Shown: positions 42,838 to 50,892 of the stretch, one piece after another | Layout: the number at the start of each line of letters is the position of its first letter | Position numbering within the stretch: position 1 is the stretch's first letter | From: Dysgonomonas sp. ZJ279 | GTDB taxonomy: Bacteria > Bacteroidota > Bacteroidia > Bacteroidales > Dysgonomonadaceae | Length of the DNA stretch: 64,000 bases | NCBI RefSeq assembly: GCF_011039205.1 | Contig: NZ_JAAKEL010000001.1 | Coordinates: 803,787-867,786 of the forward strand | Reading direction: 5' to 3' | Notes under the pieces: model-generated | Seen by the model: the letters and a program-made list of their open reading frames with translations, nothing else | The model's database searches: none | What the model was told of the DNA's origin: nothing | Made by a program: the position numbers and the translations under genes

Positions 42838-43470
42838 ATGAAACTATTATTAATATCACTGTTCGCTTTATTGCAGCCGAATGCAGATGATTTCAAATTG
42901 CAGAATGGCGATCTGATATTTCAGGAGGCGTGTTCGGGCGATGTAGCTACAGCTATAAAAGACGTAACTAAAAGTTCAGATGGCAATCAATTTACACATG
43001 TCGGTATTGTTTACATCGATGAGAATGAGAATGTTTTTGTGTTGGAAGCCACTCATCCGAAGGTAATATTAACGCCGCTGAACGAGTATCTATATCCCCA
43101 AGAACATAAAGATTCTTATCCTAAATCGGTTGTTGGTCGCCTCAAAAATGAATATCAACATTGCATTCCTAAAGCATTAAAAGAGGGGATGAATTTGATA
43201 GGGAAAGATTATGATTATGGCTATATATTAAATAATGATCAGTATTATTGTTCCGAATTGGTTTATGATATTCTGCTGAAGGCAAACAATGGTCTGCCTG
43301 TATTTCCTTTGAATGTCATGACTTTCAAATCATCAGAAACAGGAGAGTTTACAAAAGAATGGATCGATTATTTTGATCGGTTAGATGTACCTGTTCCCGA
43401 AGGCGAAATGGGTATCAATCCCGGAGCAATGTCTCGGTCTGATGTCTTGAGCATCATTCATTATTATTGA
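42838..43470 (+). CDS. YiiX/YebB-like permuted papain-fold (NlpC/P60-type) cysteine hydrolase
   Basis: A 210-residue protein with a short hydrophobic N-terminus (MKLLLISLFALLQPN), possibly a signal peptide. The permuted papain-fold order is visible: His in QFTHVGIVYIDENENVFVLEATH comes before Cys in DQYYCSELVYDILLKA. NGDLIFQEACSGDVATAI at the start is typical of the YiiX group. These enzymes are proposed to hydrolyse amide bonds in peptidoglycan or acyl-conjugates. It is in an apparent operon with the TonB receptor (9-base gap), and a bidirectional terminator follows. The functional link is unexplained. Confidence 0.87.
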   Translation: MKLLLISLFALLQPNADDFKLQNGDLIFQEACSGDVATAIKDVTKSSDGNQFTHVGIVYIDENENVFVLEATHPKVILTPLNEYLYPQEHKDSYPKSVVGRLKNEYQHCIPKALKEGMNLIGKDYDYGYILNNDQYYCSELVYDILLKANNGLPVFPLNVMTFKSSETGEFTKEWIDYFDRLDVPVPEGEMGINPGAMSRSDVLSIIHYY

Positions 43471-43487
43471 TATAGTATTTTGAAAAT

Positions 43488-43524
43488 AAGAAAGGCGGTC
43501 CATAACGGATCGCCTTTCTTTATA
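43488..43524. terminator. Bidirectional terminator
   Basis: A 14-bp stem with one G-U pair (43488-43501 with 43507-43520) and a five-base loop, between convergent genes. Confidence 0.85.
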
Positions 43525-43547
43525 ATTATATTCTTTGTCAGAATAAT

Positions 43548-44486
43548 TTACTGTTTGATGAATGTGTTATAAGTTTCGATTATTTTGTTGTAATCAGACA
43601 TCGAATAATTGTATAATTGGTTCATCTCATCGCTAGTACCTGTTTGACTTTCTATTTTATCAGCAAGTTTAGTTAAGTAAGACACACAAGAAATAAAATG
43701 ACGGTAATAGTTTTGATAAACCTCTTTATAGTACACATCACTTAATTTCGAGACATCTTTAGTGGAGATATCTTTATTTTTCTCTAATGTAGCAGATAAT
43801 GTGCTTAATTCACTTTTTATAGAAGTGATATCGACATCTTCTCTGTTAAGATTGTTGAGAATTCCGTCCAGATCGATAAGATCTTTTTTCATTGGAATAA
43901 CAAAACTAGCAATTGGACTACTTTCCAATAATATAAGTTCAGCCTTGCTTCCTGCAACGGATGCTTCCTTAGATGCTTCAGCCCATGATTGTTTCGCCTT
44001 ATTTACATATAGGGCTAGACTGTCTTTTATTGATGCATATTTGGTATATTCCGTATCTGCTATATACTCCTTGTTTGAAAAATAAGCGCTAAGATTACCA
44101 CACCATTGACTAATGGATTTCATATTGTTTTCACCTTCAGTAACTGCTTTTTTGATAGCATCTTTTTCCGGGAAACTTTGAACACCTGTTAGGGCAGTCG
44201 TGTATTCTTGTTGCTGGCGTGGCTGAACAGAAACCACATCGCATCTTATAGCAAAAGGCTGCATATTGGGATTTCTTTTTATTCTATTCAAATTATTTTC
44301 AGCATTATCGAATGAGCTTTTGTAATTCTTTAGTGTTTCGTTATACGAATTTCCAAGAGCAATTACAGTGTTACTGAAGCGTATGATATTAGACGCATCT
44401 AATTCAGCTTTTGTAGGTTTTTTTTGAGCAAATGTGCTTGTTGCGACAAGGCTTATCAAAGCGAGTACAATTAATCTAAGTTTCAT
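43548..44486 (-). CDS. Exported helical protein of unknown function (possibly DUF3829-like)
   Basis: A 312-residue exported protein. The ATG at 44486 starts MKLRLIVLALISLVATSTFAQ; an ATG at 44516 lies within the -7 element (44514-44521). The mature protein is almost wholly helical with few conserved motifs, including NIIRFSNTVIALGNSYNETLKNYKSSFDNAENN near the N-terminus and YNYSMSDYNKIIETYNTFI at the end. The repeated Tyr-Asn pairs resemble DUF3829/YiiG-like proteins, but I am not sure. Cysteine residues occur in AIRCDVVS and SQWCGNLS. Monocistronic. Confidence 0.7.
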   Translation of the reverse strand: MKLRLIVLALISLVATSTFAQKKPTKAELDASNIIRFSNTVIALGNSYNETLKNYKSSFDNAENNLNRIKRNPNMQPFAIRCDVVSVQPRQQQEYTTALTGVQSFPEKDAIKKAVTEGENNMKSISQWCGNLSAYFSNKEYIADTEYTKYASIKDSLALYVNKAKQSWAEASKEASVAGSKAELILLESSPIASFVIPMKKDLIDLDGILNNLNREDVDITSIKSELSTLSATLEKNKDISTKDVSKLSDVYYKEVYQNYYRHFISCVSYLTKLADKIESQTGTSDEMNQLYNYSMSDYNKIIETYNTFIKQ

Positions 44487-44513
44487 TTGTAAGTTTATTA
44501 AAATTTGGAGGTG

Positions 44514-44521
44514 CAAAGATA
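44514..44521 (-). promoter_or_regulatory. -7 element of the helical exported-protein gene
   Basis: The minus strand reads TATCTTTG, 27 bases upstream of the ATG at 44486. Confidence 0.55.
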
Positions 44522-44619
44522 AGTTTTATATAGGAAATAAAAAGAGAAAAAATGAGATATGTGTATGTTTGACGCACAATTGCTGAAAGATTAACATTTT
44601 AGTAATAGTACAGATAGAA

Positions 44620-44650
44620 AAAGGACTGCTTAAATAATAAGCAGTCCTTT
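44620..44650 (-). terminator. Terminator of the YD-repeat-like gene
   Basis: A perfect 13-bp stem (44620-44632 with 44638-44650) with a five-base loop and a T-run on the minus strand. Confidence 0.85.
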
Positions 44651-44671
44651 CTCGTTAATTGATAATTTAAA

Positions 44672-45424
44672 TTATTGAGCTTTTCTATATACAAATTCGC
44701 GAGCTATTTCTCCGTTATAAAATTGTTTAACAGGATATCCGTCCTGATCGTATTCATAAGTAATGACAGCTTCAGAATCGTTTACTCTGGTATCATCTAT
44801 ATCGAACGATGTAGCACTGTTTTTACCCATAAATTCGGCACACCACTTCAAATTATTCATATGATAAGCCCAAAACCATTCGGGCAAATTTTGAATGTTG
44901 GCAAAAGGCGAAATGTCATTTCCGTATGTATAATCGATATCGCGTTGACCACCATCAGCTACGAAGTGAAAAATATATCTGGTAAGGTTGTTATTGTTAT
45001 CATAATTGAACTCTTCCCAAAGAACTTCGTCTGCAAAAGTTGTTTTAGTTAAACGCCCTAAGCTATCGATATGTATGCGGTTGCTCTCGGTTGCTCTACC
45101 TTGCAATTTCCCTCTCATAGATACATTTTCTGTTACATAATCGGGGCTTGTGTACGTATATCTGATATTCGTAATTATATCCCCTCTGTCGCGGTTCATA
45201 TTGCGTTCTACCAGTCGGTCACTTTTATCGTATTTCAAAGAGTATTCACGATAAAATGCTATACCCATCTCTGAAAAAAAGACCAGCTGATTTTTAGCGT
45301 TATACCTGAACTCGATTGTTTCGCTTTCCACAGTAGAATTGATTCTATGTACTAGCTTTTTAACTTGGGCATTTAAACTGCATGTAGTTAAAAGGATGGC
45401 AACAATGATTAATAATTTCTTCAT
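44672..45424 (-). CDS. Exported YD/RHS-repeat-like protein
   Basis: A 250-residue exported protein with a signal peptide (MKKLLIIVAILLTTCSLNAQ). The mature part is a series of short beta hairpins with YD-repeat signatures: IEFRYNAKNQLVFFSEMG, YSLKYDKSDRLVERN, EEFNYDNNNNLTRYIF, ITYEYDQDGYPVKQFYNGE. RHS/YD proteins form spiral beta shells; short versions like this one are common exported proteins in Bacteroidota (DUF4595-like), of unknown role. It has no toxin-like C-terminal extension. The gene appears to be monocistronic. Confidence 0.75.
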   Translation of the reverse strand: MKKLLIIVAILLTTCSLNAQVKKLVHRINSTVESETIEFRYNAKNQLVFFSEMGIAFYREYSLKYDKSDRLVERNMNRDRGDIITNIRYTYTSPDYVTENVSMRGKLQGRATESNRIHIDSLGRLTKTTFADEVLWEEFNYDNNNNLTRYIFHFVADGGQRDIDYTYGNDISPFANIQNLPEWFWAYHMNNLKWCAEFMGKNSATSFDIDDTRVNDSEAVITYEYDQDGYPVKQFYNGEIAREFVYRKAQ

Positions 45425-45560
45425 ATAGGTGTAATAAGAGTAACATGATTTTGTATAAATAATTACTTATAATAACAGATAACAGCGTATTTAAGTTTTT
45501 ATTATTTAAAGAATAAAAAAATATAATGATTTGAAGCTTCTTTGTGCTAAAAATAGTGAA

Positions 45561-45597
45561 AAAATAAGAACCATCCGGGAAGGATGATTCTTATTTT
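45561..45597 (-). terminator. Terminator of carAB
   Basis: A 16-bp stem with one mismatch (45561-45576 with 45582-45597), followed by a T-run on the minus strand, 18 bases after carB. Confidence 0.8.
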
Positions 45598-45614
45598 TAT
45601 TATCAGGAAGTTAT

Positions 45615-48600
45615 TTATTCGTATTCATCCCAATGCTTGATCTCGATATCGTCTACATCCATTTTACAGAATGCTTGGATATATGCGGATGCTAAGCGTG
45701 AGTTGGTTAATAATGGCACATTGTAGTCGATAGATGCGCGTCGTATTTTATATCCGTTGTTCAGCTCACTAGATGAGAAGTTCTTCGGAATATTCACCAC
45801 CATATCTATCTCTTTGTTTTGTATCATTTCCAATGCACTTGGTTTTTGATCTTCGCTAGGCCAGTATACTTGTGTCGAAGGTACTCCGTTATCCTCAAGG
45901 AATTTTTGAGAGCCCCCTGTTGCATATAGATCATATCCTTTCAGATGTAGCAATCTTGCCGCTTCCAGCATATCTACTTTCGATTTAGCCGGACCTGTCG
46001 AGAATAATACAGACTTCTTAGGAATACGGTGACCTACCGATAGCATCGATTTTAGCATTGCGTCGTAGAAGTTATGGCCAATACAGCCTACTTCTCCTGT
46101 CGAAGCCATATCTACACCCAGTACAGGGTCGGCTTTCTGCAAGCGTGAGAATGAGAATTGTGATGCTTTGATACCCACATAGTCCAGATCGAATGCATTC
46201 TTATTTGGTTTCTCAACCTCTTTGCCTAGCATTACCTGAGTAGCAAGGTCTATGAAGTTTATCTTCAATACTTTCGATACGAATGGGAATGATCGTGATG
46301 CGCGTAAGTTACACTCTATCACTTTTATATCATTGTCTTTCGCTAAGAATTGAATATTGAAAGGTCCTGTAATTTGCAATTCGTGTGCTATTTGCTTCGC
46401 AACTTTCTTCACTCGGCGTATTGTTTCCACATATAAGCGTTGTGCTGGGAATTGTATTGTAGCATCACCCGAGTGGACTCCTGCAAACTCTACATGTTCC
46501 GATATGGCATACATTACCACATCTCCTTTGTTTGCTACAGCATCGAATTCTACCTCTTTCGCATTCTCTAGGAACTCACTAACTACTACGGGATGTTTTT
46601 TCGAAACCTCGGCAGCTAGTCCTAAGAAGTTTTCTAGTTCCTGATCGTTAGAACATACGTTCATCGCAGCACCCGAGAGTACATAAGATGGACGAATCAG
46701 TACCGGATAACCTACTTCTTCCACAAATACTTTGATGTCGTCAAGCGATGATAATTCTTTCCAGCGTGGTTGATCCACACCGATTCTATCGAGCATGCTC
46801 GAGAATTTGTGACGGTCTTCTGCGTTGTCGATACTTTTAGCAGTAGTTCCAAGTATATTTACTTTCGCTTCATCCAAGCGGATAGCTAAGTTGTTTGGTA
46901 TCTGTCCACCTACCGAAAGGATTACTCCGTGAGGATTTTCTAGTTCGATAATATCCATTACACGCTCGTAAGTCAGCTCGTCGAAGTAGAGGCGGTCACA
47001 CATATCGTAGTCAGTCGAAACTGTCTCAGGATTGTAATTTATCATTACCGATCGGTAGCCTTCTTTGCGGATACTTTGCAGTGCGTTAACCGAACACCAG
47101 TCGAATTCTACCGACGATCCGATGCGATAAGCTCCCGATCCCAGTACAATTACCGATTTTTTGTCGCCCAAATACTTCACATCATTTTCTTTACCGTTGT
47201 AGGTGATGTACAAGTAGTTGGTTTGCGCCGGATACTCTGCTGCCAGTGTATCTATTTGTTTTACACATGGTACGATACCGTTTTCCTTACGTATGCGGCG
47301 TACTTCGTGTGTTATAGCTTCAATCAAGGTCGGTTCTTTGCATACTAATTTTGCTATCTGGAAGTCAGAGAATCCCATTTTCTTAGAAGCAAGTAGCAGA
47401 TTAAGAGGTAACGATTGGATATCGTCAAACTTCTCTATCTCTTTAGAGCAACTATAGATATATTGCAGTTTTTGTAAGAACCAGCGATCTATCTTAGTCA
47501 GGTCATGTATTTGATCTACTGTATATCCTTTAATAAATGCTTGTTCTATGCAGAAGATACGTTTATCTGTCGGATTCTTCAGACTTTCATCCAAATCGTC
47601 TATTTCGAGTGGTTTGTTAGCAGCAAATCCGTGCATGCCGATATTGATCATACGAAGTCCTTTTTGGATGGCTTCTTCGAAGGTACGACCAATAGCCATA
47701 ATTTCACCTACCGACTTCATACTCGAACCGATTTCTTTAGATACGCCGTGGAATTTACCTAAATCCCAACGAGGAATCTTAACTACTACATAGTCGAGTG
47801 CAGGTTCGAAGAATGCACAAGTAGATTTTGTTACCGAATTTTTCAGTTCGAATAATCCATAACCTAGTCCCAGCTTAGCAGCTACAAAAGCAAGTGGATA
47901 TCCTGTCGCTTTCGATGCCAGCGCAGACGAGCGGCTTAGGCGGGCGTTAACCTCTATCACACGGTAGTCTTCCGATTCGGGGTCGAATGCATATTGTACG
48001 TTACATTCTCCAACTATTCCGATATGTTTTACGATACGGATAGCCAGTTCGCGTAATTTGTGAAATTCTGAGTTGGTCAGTGTTTGCGATGGTGCAACAA
48101 CGATACTCTCTCCGGTGTGAATACCAAGAGGGTCGAAGTTTTCCATATTGCACACTGTCATACAGTTACCATACTTGTCACGTACTACTTCGTACTCAAT
48201 TTCTTTCCAGCCTTTTAGCGATTTTTCCACCAAAAGTTGAGTAGAGTAGGCGAGAGCTTTTTCTGCGAGTGCACGTAGTTCTTGTTCGTTGTCACAGAAT
48301 CCCGAGCCTAGCCCTCCAAGTGCATAAGCAGCACGTACAATAATCGGATAACCTAAGTCGGCAGCAGCTTTTACTGCATCCTCTATCGTACCGACTGCCA
48401 TGCTCTTGATCGTTTTCACATCGATCTGATCGAGCTTCTTAACGAAAAGCTCACGATCTTCGGTATCCATGATCGCTTGTACAGGTGTTCCGAGAACACG
48501 TACATTATATTTTTCCAGCGTACCTGCTTCGAAAAGTTGTACACCGCAGTTTAATGCTGTTTGTCCGCCAAATGCAAGTAATATTCCGTCTGGTTTTTCT

Positions 48601-48833
48601 CTTTTGATGACCTTTTCAACAAAGTAGGGAGTGATTGGTAAGAAATATATCTTGTCGGCACTGCCTTCCGATGTTTGTACAGTTGCAATATTGGGGTTGA
48701 TAAGTACTGTCTCTATTCCTTCTTCCTTAAGAGCTTTCAGCGCTTGCGAACCAGAATAGTCGAACTCTCCGGCTTCTCCGATCTTTAAAGCTCCCGAACC
48801 GAGGACTAATACTTTTTTTACATCTATATCCAT
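45615..48833 (-). CDS. carB: Carbamoyl-phosphate synthase, large subunit
   Basis: Makes carbamoyl phosphate for arginine and pyrimidine synthesis, using ammonia channelled from CarA. The 1072-residue protein has two homologous halves, each starting with a PreATP-grasp (VLVLGSGALKIGEAGEFDYSGSQ and VIVLGSGAYRIGSSVEFDWCSVN) followed by an ATP-grasp domain. An oligomerisation domain lies between them (about 400-550). The C-terminal MGS-like allosteric domain (about 935-1072) includes LHLKGYDLYATGGSQKFLEDNG. All visible catalytic segments are intact. It is 26 bases downstream of carA, on the same strand. Its product also feeds argF' in this window. Confidence 0.97.
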   Translation of the reverse strand: MDIDVKKVLVLGSGALKIGEAGEFDYSGSQALKALKEEGIETVLINPNIATVQTSEGSADKIYFLPITPYFVEKVIKREKPDGILLAFGGQTALNCGVQLFEAGTLEKYNVRVLGTPVQAIMDTEDRELFVKKLDQIDVKTIKSMAVGTIEDAVKAAADLGYPIIVRAAYALGGLGSGFCDNEQELRALAEKALAYSTQLLVEKSLKGWKEIEYEVVRDKYGNCMTVCNMENFDPLGIHTGESIVVAPSQTLTNSEFHKLRELAIRIVKHIGIVGECNVQYAFDPESEDYRVIEVNARLSRSSALASKATGYPLAFVAAKLGLGYGLFELKNSVTKSTCAFFEPALDYVVVKIPRWDLGKFHGVSKEIGSSMKSVGEIMAIGRTFEEAIQKGLRMINIGMHGFAANKPLEIDDLDESLKNPTDKRIFCIEQAFIKGYTVDQIHDLTKIDRWFLQKLQYIYSCSKEIEKFDDIQSLPLNLLLASKKMGFSDFQIAKLVCKEPTLIEAITHEVRRIRKENGIVPCVKQIDTLAAEYPAQTNYLYITYNGKENDVKYLGDKKSVIVLGSGAYRIGSSVEFDWCSVNALQSIRKEGYRSVMINYNPETVSTDYDMCDRLYFDELTYERVMDIIELENPHGVILSVGGQIPNNLAIRLDEAKVNILGTTAKSIDNAEDRHKFSSMLDRIGVDQPRWKELSSLDDIKVFVEEVGYPVLIRPSYVLSGAAMNVCSNDQELENFLGLAAEVSKKHPVVVSEFLENAKEVEFDAVANKGDVVMYAISEHVEFAGVHSGDATIQFPAQRLYVETIRRVKKVAKQIAHELQITGPFNIQFLAKDNDIKVIECNLRASRSFPFVSKVLKINFIDLATQVMLGKEVEKPNKNAFDLDYVGIKASQFSFSRLQKADPVLGVDMASTGEVGCIGHNFYDAMLKSMLSVGHRIPKKSVLFSTGPAKSKVDMLEAARLLHLKGYDLYATGGSQKFLEDNGVPSTQVYWPSEDQKPSALEMIQNKEIDMVVNIPKNFSSSELNNGYKIRRASIDYNVPLLTNSRLASAYIQAFCKMDVDDIEIKHWDEYE

Positions 48834-48859
48834 TTTATATTATCTTTATTTTTTGTGGA

Positions 48860-49930
48860 TTATAATTTATCTATAAACATATCGAATAAGAAGTCTGTAT
48901 CAGTAGGACCACTCGCAGCTTCAGGATGAAATTGAGCCGAGAAGAAAGGTTTCGTTTTATGTTTGATACCTTCGTTTGTTCCGTCATTCAGGTTGATAAA
49001 GAATGGTTCCCATTCGCTACCCAACGAGGTGTTTGATACAGCGAATCCGTGATTTTGAGAAGTGATGAAGCATCGTGTCGTGTTAACCATTCTTACTGGT
49101 TGATTGTGGCTACGATGTCCGTATTTTAGTTTATAGATGGTTGCACCACCTGCTTTCGATAGCAGTTGGTTACCCATGCAGATTCCACAAATAGGTTTTG
49201 TACCTTCCATTGCTTTGCGGATATTTTGTACTGTTGCTTCGCAGAAATCAGGGTTTCCGGGACCATTTGAAATAAACAGACCGTCCCACTCTAATTGGTT
49301 GAAGTCGTAATCCCAAGGCACACGTACTATTTTAATGTTCTTCTTTAGTAAGCAGCGGATGATATTATGTTTTACACCGCAATCTACGAGCACTATTGTC
49401 TTAGCTCCGCTACCATATTCAATAACCTCTTTACAGCTTGCTTTCGCTACCTGATTTTCGATATTTGGGTCGATAAAGTCTATCTCGTTTGCATCTTTGA
49501 AAACAATTTTGCCTTTCATCGCACCTTTTTCGCGGATGATCTTTGTCAGCTCACGTGTATCGATATCATATATACCGGGTACATCATGTTCTTTCAACCA
49601 ATCGCCAAGGCTTTTCTTTGCATTCCAGTGTGAATATTCGGGAGAATAGTTAGAAACAATTAATCCACTTACCTGTATTTTTTCAGATTCGAAAAAATCT
49701 GAGATTCCATTTGTAAATGTATTGTCCGGAACACCATAGTTACCTACAAGAGGAAAAGTGACAACAAGAATTTGTCCCAGATAAGAGGGGTCTGTAAGGC
49801 TTTCAGGGTAGCCCACCATGGCTGTGCTGAATACCACTTCGCCGGCACTGGCTTTCTCTGATCCAAAAGATCTTCCTTCGAAGACTGTTCCGTCGTCAAG
49901 AATTAATTGAATTGGTTTGTCTGACTGCAT
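48860..49930 (-). CDS. carA: Carbamoyl-phosphate synthase, small (glutaminase) subunit
   Basis: Hydrolyses glutamine and delivers ammonia to CarB. The 356-residue length is slightly below E. coli CarA (382). The N-terminal domain (residues 1-140; LILDDGTVFEGRSFG, GEVVFSTAMVGYPESLTDPSY) precedes the class I glutamine amidotransferase domain: FISNGPGNPDFC, the nucleophile Cys in PICGICMGNQLLSKAGG, and the His-Glu pair in FSAQFHPEAASGP. The leader upstream contains two candidate promoters and a terminator hairpin, so expression may be controlled by attenuation. Confidence 0.97.
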   Translation of the reverse strand: MQSDKPIQLILDDGTVFEGRSFGSEKASAGEVVFSTAMVGYPESLTDPSYLGQILVVTFPLVGNYGVPDNTFTNGISDFFESEKIQVSGLIVSNYSPEYSHWNAKKSLGDWLKEHDVPGIYDIDTRELTKIIREKGAMKGKIVFKDANEIDFIDPNIENQVAKASCKEVIEYGSGAKTIVLVDCGVKHNIIRCLLKKNIKIVRVPWDYDFNQLEWDGLFISNGPGNPDFCEATVQNIRKAMEGTKPICGICMGNQLLSKAGGATIYKLKYGHRSHNQPVRMVNTTRCFITSQNHGFAVSNTSLGSEWEPFFINLNDGTNEGIKHKTKPFFSAQFHPEAASGPTDTDFLFDMFIDKL

Positions 49931-49970
49931 TTTTTGTTACAAATATAAATTGTGAGTAATAAGCTATTTA

Positions 49971-49978
49971 CAAAGTTA
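49971..49978 (-). promoter_or_regulatory. Candidate proximal promoter (-7) of carAB
   Basis: The minus strand reads TAACTTTG (TAnnTTTG), 41 bases upstream of the carA ATG. It lies immediately after the terminator hairpin in the direction of transcription. Confidence 0.4.
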
Positions 49979-49982
49979 AAAA

Positions 49983-50017
49983 AAAAGGAACGAGATATCT
50001 AACATATCTGTTCCTTT
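49983..50017 (-). terminator. Terminator or attenuator hairpin in the carAB leader
   Basis: On the minus strand AAAGGAACAGATAT pairs with a complementary ATATCTCGTTCCTTT (one bulged base), followed by nine T residues. It lies 53 bases upstream of the carA start and downstream of the -7 element at 50105-50112. That fits either an attenuator or the end of a small RNA. Confidence 0.7.
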
Positions 50018-50104
50018 AGTCTTTATTATAATTGAATGTATTTTCTTCTTTATCATTTTTTCAAATATCCAAGGGTATAATTATGTACATGAATATCTAA
50101 AGCA

Positions 50105-50112
50105 CAAAGGTA
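50105..50112 (-). promoter_or_regulatory. Candidate distal promoter (-7) of carAB leader
   Basis: The minus strand reads TACCTTTG. A transcript from here would be about 80-115 bases long if it stops at the hairpin at 49983-50017. Confidence 0.45.
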
Positions 50113-50390
50113 AAAATAAAAAACAAATTAAACCAACCCTTAATCGTAATATTTGAAAAATAATTTGGTTGTTGTGCCTCTTCCCCGATAAAGTAGGCAA
50201 TAGAGTAATATTGGCAATGTTCTGTATATGCAGGTTATGACCTTTTTTAGTTGCTTTTTCTAACAAAATCTTATTAATATATAAAAATATATATACATCA
50301 GTTTTAATCTATATTTTCTGAAAACTAATTTTGTTTTCCATTGTTTTAGTATTCAGGGAATATCCTATTAATCTCGTAAAAAAAGAAAAA
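50113..50390. other. Intergenic region upstream of the 145-residue helical protein
   Basis: About 280 bases with no convincing gene, RNA or repeat. It is very AT-rich; an open frame on the minus strand here (50081-50266) crosses the promoter at 50105-50112 and has no family features. A clear promoter for the gene at 50391 was not found. Confidence 0.4.
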
Positions 50391-50828
50391 ATGTTATATA
50401 GTATAATCGGTTATGTAAAAGAGTTCGTGGCAAATGCTGTGGACGAAAACTCCGCAGTGCCAAGTGATAAAAAAGACCTGGCCAGTGAGGCTACAACTGC
50501 TGCTGTAATTAATGGATTCAGGGAACATTTTACGTCAGATAATATTTCAGGACTTACCGATCTTTTTTCAGGGAAAGGCCATTCTATTGTAGATAGTCTA
50601 AAGAAGGCCGTTAGTGATACTCTTACTGAAAAAGTGGGATTAAGTACCGAAATAGCCAATAGTATCTCGACTTCAGTTGTTCCTCCTATTATAAAAGCTA
50701 TTTCGAATAAAGTGAATGATCCGAATGAGAAAGATTTCTGTGTAGAGTCTGTTATTGGAGCATTTATAGGCGAAAAGGCGAATAAGAAAGGTGGTCTTTT
50801 AGATACAATAGGTGGTTTTTTCGGTTAA
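50391..50828 (+). CDS. Small helical protein of unknown function
   Basis: A 145-residue protein. The ATG at 50391 (MLYSIIGYVKEFVANAVDEN) is preferred to one 60 bases upstream, which gives an improbable N-terminal extension. No signal peptide. It is mostly amphipathic helices; notable segments are SEATTAAVINGFREHFTSDNISGLTDLFSGKG, KVGLSTEIANSISTSVVPPIIKAI and the C-terminal glycine-rich GGLLDTIGGFFG. The last part recalls DUF937/YidB-like proteins in composition, but I cannot assign it. A 22-bp bidirectional terminator follows. Confidence 0.7.
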   Translation: MLYSIIGYVKEFVANAVDENSAVPSDKKDLASEATTAAVINGFREHFTSDNISGLTDLFSGKGHSIVDSLKKAVSDTLTEKVGLSTEIANSISTSVVPPIIKAISNKVNDPNEKDFCVESVIGAFIGEKANKKGGLLDTIGGFFG

Positions 50829-50842
50829 GAAAAAGCTACTAT

Positions 50843-50892
50843 AAAAATACAAAGCCCAATATTCGATTTAGAATATTGGGCTTTGTATTTTT
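50843..50892. terminator. Long bidirectional terminator
   Basis: A perfect 22-bp stem (50843-50864 with 50871-50892) with a six-base loop, flanked by A and T runs, between convergent genes. The right arm reaches the GH20 stop codon. Confidence 0.92.

Noticed and set aside
47076..47793. Several 80-90-codon frames on the plus strand
   Set aside because: Antisense to carB; no start context and no family features.
49969..50056. 26-codon frame (MIKKKIHSIII...) through the carAB leader hairpin
   Set aside because: Could be a leader peptide, but codon composition simply reflects the AT-rich hairpin and it has no clear regulatory codons.
50081..50266. 61-codon open frame upstream of carA
   Set aside because: Crosses a good -7 element and lacks any family feature or ribosome-binding site.
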